A DNA stretch of 64,000 nt from Aneurinibacillus sp. REN35. Lineage in GTDB: Bacteria > Bacillota > Bacilli > Aneurinibacillales > Aneurinibacillaceae. The notes beneath the pieces are model-generated. The model saw only the letters and a program-made list of their open reading frames with translations. It did not search any database and had not been told where the DNA came from. The position numbers were made by a program, and so were the translations under genes. Of the stretch, positions 59,200 to 64,000 are shown piece by piece. The stretch spans positions 248,001 through 312,000 of the forward strand of contig NZ_JBFTXJ020000002.1 in the NCBI RefSeq assembly GCF_041379945.2. Reading direction: 5' to 3'. The number at the start of each line of letters is the position of its first letter. Within the stretch, counting starts at the first letter, position 1.

Positions 59200-59442
59200 A
59201 TGACAGACAATCAATCTATTATATCCCCCGTTCCAGGCGTGTTTTATCGTAAGCCTTCACCGGAAAAGGACGTATTCTTTAATGAAGGCGATGCGGTAAA
59301 AGCCGGCGATGTTATCGGTTTAATTGAAGTCATGAAGAACTTCTATGAGATCAAGGCGGAAGCCGATGGCGTAATCGAGCGTTTTCTTGTAGAGAATGAA
59401 GATATTGTAGACGCGGGACAGGAACTGGCTGTCCTTAAGTAA
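59200..59442 (+). CDS. Biotin carboxyl carrier protein
   Basis: The 80-residue protein is a bare biotinyl domain with the biotin-accepting lysine in IEVMKNFYEIKAEADG; the normal motif is AMKM or VMKM, here VMKN. It lacks the alanine/proline-rich linker and N-terminal part of fatty-acid AccB, which argues for a dedicated carrier. GGAGGTCATAAGC precedes the ATG, 2 bases after the pxpC-like stop. Confidence 0.9.
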   Translation: MTDNQSIISPVPGVFYRKPSPEKDVFFNEGDAVKAGDVIGLIEVMKNFYEIKAEADGVIERFLVENEDIVDAGQELAVLK

Positions 59443-59448
59443 AAATCT

Positions 59449-59478
59449 GCGGGGATTCAAGGTTTCTTGAATCCCTGC
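59449..59478 (+). other. Intercistronic hairpin between the carrier and carboxylase genes
   Basis: GCGGGGATTCAAG and CTTGAATCCCTGC form a 13-base stem with one mismatch and a 4-base loop, just after the carrier stop and 8 bases before the GGAGGT of the next gene. There is no T-run. Confidence 0.6.
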
Positions 59479-59500
59479 ATCATCTGGAGGTAGAGCGAAC

Positions 59501-60841
59501 ATGACATACTTCAATAAAATCCTTATCGCCAACAGAGGAGAGATTGCCCGCCGCGTCATTCGGACATGCAAGCGCTTAGGTATTCAGACGGTCGCTGTCT
59601 ACTCTGAAGCGGATGTAGACGCGCCTTTTGTAGAAGAGGCGAGTGAAGCGGTTTGTATCGGACCGGCACAGGCGAAGAAGAGCTATCTAGACATCGAAAA
59701 GGTCATTCAAGTAGCCAAAGAAACCGGAGCGGATGCCGTTCATCCGGGTTATGGCTTCCTTTCTGAAAATCCGGCCTTTGTCCGCCGCTGTGAAGAAGAG
59801 GGTATCGTCTTTATCGGACCGAATGCGCGGACGATTGAATTGATGGGCAGCAAGATCGAAGCGCGCCGTCAAATGAAGCAGGCTGGAGTTCCAATTGTGC
59901 CAGGCTTCGATGGAAAGATTGAATCGGCTGAAGAAGCATTGGTTATCGCAGAAGAGTTAGGTTATCCGCTTATGCTGAAAGCAAGCGCGGGAGGCGGCGG
60001 TATTGGCATGCAGGTCGTCCATACCCCGGATGAACTGCAGAAAGCGTTTGATTCCACCATGCAGCGGGCATCCTCGTATTTTGGAGACGGTACGCTATTT
60101 TTGGAGAGATGGCTTGCCAACCCGCATCATATTGAGGTGCAGGTCATCTGCGATACGCATGGAAATGCGGTTCATTTGTTCGAGCGGGAATGTTCGGTGC
60201 AGCGAAGAAACCAGAAGGTTGTAGAAGAGAGCCCATCCCCGTTTCTTGATGAAGCGACACGTGCTCAACTGTTAGAAGTCGCGCTGCGCGGCGCCCAGCA
60301 AATTGGTTATTCCAATGTGGGGACGATGGAATTTATTTTTGATGAGAACAAGACGTTCTATTTCTTGGAGATGAATACTCGCCTGCAGGTAGAGCATCCG
60401 GTAACAGAAGAGATTACCGGGCTTGATCTGGTAGAATGGCAGATTCGCATCGCAGCCAAAGAAGCGCTTTCCTTTACACAAGAAGATGTTCGTAAGTCGG
60501 GCCATGCGATTGAATGCCGACTGTACGCAGAAGATCCTGAGACGTTCTTCCCGTCGCCGGGAACGCTGACGCGCCTTACCCTTCCGGAAGAGGATGTGCG
60601 CCTTGATTTCGCGGTTGTGGAAGGCAGTACGGTGACGCCGTTCTATGATCCAATGATCGGCAAAATCATTGTTCACGGTCGCGATCGTAATGAAGCGATA
60701 CAGAAGATGGAGCGTGTGCTAAAGAGCAGCAAGGTAGAAGGTGTGAAGACGAATGCGTCGCTTTTGCTGAGAATTATGCAGGATAAAGACTTCCAGGGAG
60801 GTATTTATACGACCCGCTTCTTAGAAAAGCTCTTAGTATAA
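59501..60841 (+). CDS. Biotin carboxylase (AccC family)
   Basis: The 446-residue ATP-grasp enzyme carboxylates biotin with ATP and bicarbonate. N-terminal ANRGEIARRVIRTCKRLGI, the glycine loop KASAGGGGIGMQVV, the ATP-grasp segment HIEVQVICDTHGNAVHLFERECSVQRRNQKVVEE and the catalytic EMNTRLQVEHPVTEE are all intact. Length matches AccC. Together with carrier and AHS1/AHS2-like subunits it makes a four-polypeptide version of urea carboxylase, whose domain set is identical. CTGGAGGTAGAG precedes the ATG. Confidence 0.95.
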   Translation: MTYFNKILIANRGEIARRVIRTCKRLGIQTVAVYSEADVDAPFVEEASEAVCIGPAQAKKSYLDIEKVIQVAKETGADAVHPGYGFLSENPAFVRRCEEEGIVFIGPNARTIELMGSKIEARRQMKQAGVPIVPGFDGKIESAEEALVIAEELGYPLMLKASAGGGGIGMQVVHTPDELQKAFDSTMQRASSYFGDGTLFLERWLANPHHIEVQVICDTHGNAVHLFERECSVQRRNQKVVEESPSPFLDEATRAQLLEVALRGAQQIGYSNVGTMEFIFDENKTFYFLEMNTRLQVEHPVTEEITGLDLVEWQIRIAAKEALSFTQEDVRKSGHAIECRLYAEDPETFFPSPGTLTRLTLPEEDVRLDFAVVEGSTVTPFYDPMIGKIIVHGRDRNEAIQKMERVLKSSKVEGVKTNASLLLRIMQDKDFQGGIYTTRFLEKLLV

Positions 60842-60859
60842 TTTGTTTCAACTATTTTT

Positions 60860-60889
60860 ACGGGCTGTTGCTATTCAACGGCCCGTTTA
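60860..60889 (+). terminator. Hairpin after the biotin carboxylase gene
   Basis: ACGGGCTGTTG and CAACGGCCCGT pair over 11 bases (one G-U) around CTATT, with only TTAT after it; moderate terminator. Confidence 0.6.
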
Positions 60890-60912
60890 TCTATGAGCAT
60901 AGCCGTAGTGTT

Positions 60913-60921
60913 TGCTATACT
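60913..60921 (+). promoter_or_regulatory. Extended -10 promoter of the activator gene
   Basis: TGCTATACT gives TGn plus TATACT about 42 bases before the activator ATG. No matching -35. It would allow sigma-A expression of the activator apart from the operon it controls. Confidence 0.45.
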
Positions 60922-60962
60922 TAATGAGAGAAGCCCCGTTTGTTGACAGGAGGGTATACCGC

Positions 60963-63014
60963 ATGATTACATGGGAACAAATTCTGCGGCCGATTACGGT
61001 CATTGTTGACCGGGACGCCGCCGTGCATGAGGTGCTAAGCAGCATGCATGACCATAGCTCGGACATCGCGTTTGTCGCAGAGGAACGAAGCATCATTGGA
61101 TATGTTCATATAGATGGGATACTCGCACAACTGCGGCATGCTCCGGACCTTACACAGAAGGTTCACTATCACAAAGACATTTTGAAAGTTCCTCATATGC
61201 ATCCTGTGGAATACTATCACAATATTTCTGTAGTGCTTGGAATGAATCCGGACGGAGAGGTTGCCGGTTATAGCCTCGTTTCACAGGCGAGCCACCGTCT
61301 TAACGAGTTGCAGCTTACGCATATGAATCAAATGCTAAACGGGGCAGGTGTAGGCATTGTTCGGACAAACACAGCCTTTGAGATTGAATTCATTAATGAG
61401 GTGGCAGAGAACATACTGGGGCTCTCCCGCTCTTTTCTTATGTCCCGCAACTATAAGACATTATTGACGATGGAGAAGGAACTGGATCTGGTGCTTCAAG
61501 GCGAGACGTTGGTGAGTGTAAACAGCTCCATTAATTTTAAGCAGATTAGCGGCAATTTCTCTCCGTTGCGCATTGATGGAAAAGTTACTGGACTGGTTCA
61601 TATTTTCTTCCGACGCGAGACGTTTGAAGAAGCGGTGCAGGAGCTTGAGTTCGTGCGTAATTTATATTCGGACTTACAGGCGGTGTATACGTCTTCGCAT
61701 GAGCAGATTCTTGTAGTGAATGCAAGCGGTGAGATTATGAGGGTGGCCGGAACGTTTCTTGGAGAGTTCTGGGGGAAGAAGACGCCGAATGAAGTCATTG
61801 GAAGAAATGTGTACGACTTTGAAGAAAAAGGTGTGTTCAAGCCCAATATCGTAGATTTGTGCATAAAAAAGAAGAAAAAACTAACAGTGATTCAAGATGC
61901 GGGTCACGGGCGAAAAGTGTGGTCGGTAGCCACACCCGTCTATCATGAGGATAAGCTTGAAAAAATCGTGGTGCTCTCGCGCGATATTACCGGAACGGGC
62001 AGGCCGCGCAGCGGGGCTGCACAGGCAGAAAAAGAGCCGGGTACGCAGCAGACCCAAGTATTAGAAGATAGTGATAAGCCGCTTATTTACCGCTCCCGTG
62101 TAATGGAAGAACTCGTTGAAGAAATCAAACGGATTGCTCAGGTGGATTCCACCGTGCTTTTGAGCGGAGAATCAGGTGTGGGTAAAGAAGTCATCGCCCG
62201 TGCTCTGCATGCGGCGAGTCGGCGCAAAGACCGATCTCTTGTGCGCATTAATTGTGGCGCGATTCCGGAGAATCTAATTGAGAGCGAGTTGTTTGGCTAT
62301 GAACGAGGGGCCTTTACCGGAGCTGATCAGAAGGGCAAGCCGGGCTTATTTGAGATGGCGCATCAGGGTTCTATATTCCTTGATGAGATAGGTGAGCTCT
62401 CGCTAACCATGCAGGTAAAGCTGCTTCGGGTATTGCAGGAGAAAGAAGTGCTGCGCGTAGGCGGTGTAGCCCCAATTCCCGTAGACGTCCGGGTTATCAC
62501 AGCCACCAACAAGAATTTAAAAGATATGATGGAAATGGGTACATTCCGTGAAGATCTGTATTACCGTTTGAATGTCATTCCGATTCGGATTCCGCCGCTT
62601 CGGGAGCGGATGGAGGATATATTTTCGCTGTCCATTTATTTTCTTCAGCAATTCAATCGCACCTATCAGATGGACAAGGGATTCTCTCCCGAAGCGCTTG
62701 AAGTGCTGGAGAATTATGATTGGCCTGGTAATGTGCGTGAACTGCAAAATATTGTGGAGCGTCTTATCGTTACGAGCCAGGGGGATCTTATTTCGCGTGA
62801 TGATGTGCTGCGTGTTTTCTACGGTGAAGCAGGCCGCAGGCGCAAGCGACCGATGGTGTTCGAGTTGATGCCGCTAAAGGAAGCTGTGGCCGAGCTTGAA
62901 AGCCAGTTAATTGAGCTTGGGATGAAAAAGTATGGCACGGCAATCAAGGTGTCGGAAGTGCTTGGGGTCAGCCCCGCTACCATCAGCAGACGAATGAACA
63001 AGCTGATGAAGTAA
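60963..63014 (+). CDS. Sigma-54-dependent activator with CBS-like and PAS domains
   Basis: The 683-residue activator has a CBS-like N-terminus (TVIVDRDAAVHEVLSSMHDHSSDIAFVAEERSIIGYVHID), two PAS-type domains (about residues 125-225 and 230-350), the AAA+ domain (380-610) with Walker A GESGVGKE, the sigma-54 contact loop GAFTGA and Walker B GSIFLDEIGEL, and a C-terminal Fis-type helix-turn-helix (AIKVSEVLGVSPATISRRMNKLMK). It hydrolyses ATP to open sigma-54 promoters. Two such promoters with a shared palindrome lie at 48944 and 57266. ATG 60963 lies 8 bases after AGGAGGG. Confidence 0.95.
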   Translation: MITWEQILRPITVIVDRDAAVHEVLSSMHDHSSDIAFVAEERSIIGYVHIDGILAQLRHAPDLTQKVHYHKDILKVPHMHPVEYYHNISVVLGMNPDGEVAGYSLVSQASHRLNELQLTHMNQMLNGAGVGIVRTNTAFEIEFINEVAENILGLSRSFLMSRNYKTLLTMEKELDLVLQGETLVSVNSSINFKQISGNFSPLRIDGKVTGLVHIFFRRETFEEAVQELEFVRNLYSDLQAVYTSSHEQILVVNASGEIMRVAGTFLGEFWGKKTPNEVIGRNVYDFEEKGVFKPNIVDLCIKKKKKLTVIQDAGHGRKVWSVATPVYHEDKLEKIVVLSRDITGTGRPRSGAAQAEKEPGTQQTQVLEDSDKPLIYRSRVMEELVEEIKRIAQVDSTVLLSGESGVGKEVIARALHAASRRKDRSLVRINCGAIPENLIESELFGYERGAFTGADQKGKPGLFEMAHQGSIFLDEIGELSLTMQVKLLRVLQEKEVLRVGGVAPIPVDVRVITATNKNLKDMMEMGTFREDLYYRLNVIPIRIPPLRERMEDIFSLSIYFLQQFNRTYQMDKGFSPEALEVLENYDWPGNVRELQNIVERLIVTSQGDLISRDDVLRVFYGEAGRRRKRPMVFELMPLKEAVAELESQLIELGMKKYGTAIKVSEVLGVSPATISRRMNKLMK

Positions 63015-63036
63015 AGAAGAGTAAGGGGGGAGAGCT

Positions 63037-63921
63037 TTGTTTACGCTGCCAGAAACGCGGTTTGATTTTGGAGGAGATGAATACATTTACGCAGAAATTT
63101 CCCGAGATATGAGCGCAGAGAGCAACTTCAAGGCGCTGGCGATCGTGAATGAAGTGAGAAGGCGCAACATTCCTGGTATCGTTGATATTGTTCCATCTAA
63201 TGCATCCTATCTGGTTCGGTATAATCCAGACATTCTTGCTGCTAGGGATCTGCTTGATTACTTGAAGGAAATCGATATTACAAAGAGCAATCCGGCTGAG
63301 CTGAATCTCTCGGTGCGGATGGTGGAGATTCCGATCTGGTATGATGATCCAATCAGCCGAGAGTACTCAGAGCGATTTCGGAATCGCCATCAAGCGCCGA
63401 ATATGTCTAATTTTGAATTCGCCATGAAAGCAAGCGGATTTAAAGACAAGGAGGCATTTATCGATGCCCATTCTCGCATGCCGCACCTTATTACAATGGT
63501 GGGTTTTTTGCCGGGCAGTGCATGGGAATTTCCGCTTGGACTTACGCCTGAAGAGATCATTCAGACGCCAAAATATATTAGTCCGAGAACCCATACGCCC
63601 AGGCAGGGTGTAGGGATTGGCGGCGCGTTTACGGTGATCTATCCTGTTAATGGTCCGGGAAGCTATCAATTAATCGGCATGTCGGCTGTGCCTATTTATG
63701 ATCCGGATAAGCGGCTGGTTGACTTAGAAGATACCCATTTTTTAGCGCGTCCAGGCGATTTATGGAAGCATCGTCCGATTGATGAGCAGGAGTATAATCG
63801 AATTGTCCAGCAGGTAGAGGAGGGTGTATATCGTTACCATATGAAAAAAATCGAATTCTCGCCGCAGGAATATGTGGTTAAAGGAAAAGAATACATCCGT
63901 GAGCTGATGGAGGGATTCTAG
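63037..63921 (+). CDS. PxpB/KipI-like carboxyltransferase subunit 1, second copy
   Basis: The 294-residue AHS1-family protein is a paralogue of the one at 57345, with the same extension (FDFGGDEYIYAEISRDMSAESNFKALAIVNEVRRRNIPGIVDIVPSNASYLVRY), MVGFLPGSAWEFPLGL, and ISPRTHTPRQGVGIGGAFTVIYPVNGPGSYQLIGM. Similarity is clear but many residues differ, so the pairs have probably specialised. The start is TTG 63037 with AAGGGGGGAG about 5 bases upstream. It follows the activator by 22 bases and probably shares its transcript. Confidence 0.88.
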   Translation: MFTLPETRFDFGGDEYIYAEISRDMSAESNFKALAIVNEVRRRNIPGIVDIVPSNASYLVRYNPDILAARDLLDYLKEIDITKSNPAELNLSVRMVEIPIWYDDPISREYSERFRNRHQAPNMSNFEFAMKASGFKDKEAFIDAHSRMPHLITMVGFLPGSAWEFPLGLTPEEIIQTPKYISPRTHTPRQGVGIGGAFTVIYPVNGPGSYQLIGMSAVPIYDPDKRLVDLEDTHFLARPGDLWKHRPIDEQEYNRIVQQVEEGVYRYHMKKIEFSPQEYVVKGKEYIRELMEGF

Positions 63922-64000
63922 GTGCTGAAAATCATCGAACCCGGTCTGTGGACAACGGTACAGGATATGGGTCGTCAAGGCTATTATCACTTAGGCATGC
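63922..64000 (+). CDS. PxpC/KipA-like carboxyltransferase subunit 2, second copy, N-terminal part
   Basis: GTG 63922 opens a frame starting LKIIEPGLWTTVQDMGRQGYYHLGM, the AHS2/KipA N-terminal hallmark, and runs past the window end. It begins directly after the stop of the second AHS1-like gene, the same gene pairing as in the first copy. Only 26 codons are visible. Confidence 0.85.
   Translation, partial: MLKIIEPGLWTTVQDMGRQGYYHLGM

Noticed and set aside
1-64000. CRISPR arrays, tRNA or rRNA genes, insertion sequences, prophage
   Set aside because: No regularly spaced repeats, cloverleaf-like sequences, transposase ORFs with terminal repeats or phage structural genes were seen on reading both strands, although I could not run a search.

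Overview
The window looks like chromosome from an aerobic, endospore-forming member of the Bacillales. The evidence is a cwlJ-gerQ spore germination pair, a spore-coat-like protein, Gram-positive ribosome binding sites, frequent GTG and TTG starts, and the B. subtilis gene orders yndG-yndH-yndJ, adaA-adaB and yrhD-yrhE. A Paenibacillaceae or Aneurinibacillus-like host is my inference, not something the sequence proves. I see no rRNA, tRNA, CRISPR array, insertion sequence or phage.

Layout. 1-3.0 kb: end of a sugar-nucleotide-type epimerase, a DapA-family enzyme and a regulator. 3-10 kb: a peptidoglycan glycosyltransferase, small proteins, glutaminase and the yndGHJ operon. 10-15 kb: a cysteine-type formate dehydrogenase operon on the minus strand, divergent from a peroxiredoxin/thioredoxin-like pair with a strong sigma-A promoter and a PerR-like box. 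15-25 kb: an APH-type kinase, a glycosyltransferase, a secreted protein, adaptive alkylation repair (adaAB), cwlJ-gerQ, and a fructose-type PTS permease with its own HPr and enzyme I. 25-38.5 kb: a catabolic cluster framed by IclR and GntR regulators: an MFS transporter, a cyclase-family hydrolase, a CoxG-like protein, an unusual SDR, a carbon-nitrogen hydrolase, a VOC protein, a molybdenum hydroxylase with two full-length large subunits, and an M29/NicX-like metalloenzyme. 38.5-48.9 kb: mixed accessory genes, including a frameshifted radical SAM gene, an AbrB-type regulator with cysteine pairs, paiB, a DAO-family oxidoreductase, a 20-codon CxxC ORF, a chemoreceptor and a hydrolase with an in-frame TGA near its start.

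48.9-64 kb is the most interesting part. Two operons each have a -24/-12 (sigma-54) promoter preceded by the same palindrome, TTTCA-N4-TGAAA. The first encodes a CoxG/S/L/M molybdenum hydroxylase with its maturation genes (coxD, coxE, xdhC, mocA-like). The second encodes a four-part, urea-carboxylase-like biotin enzyme (PxpB/KipI-like, PxpC/KipA-like, biotin carrier, biotin carboxylase), followed by a sigma-54 activator and a second PxpB/PxpC-like pair that runs off the window. I infer one regulon in which a hydroxylase oxidises an N-containing substrate and an ATP- and biotin-dependent carboxylase acts on the product. The substrate is unknown.
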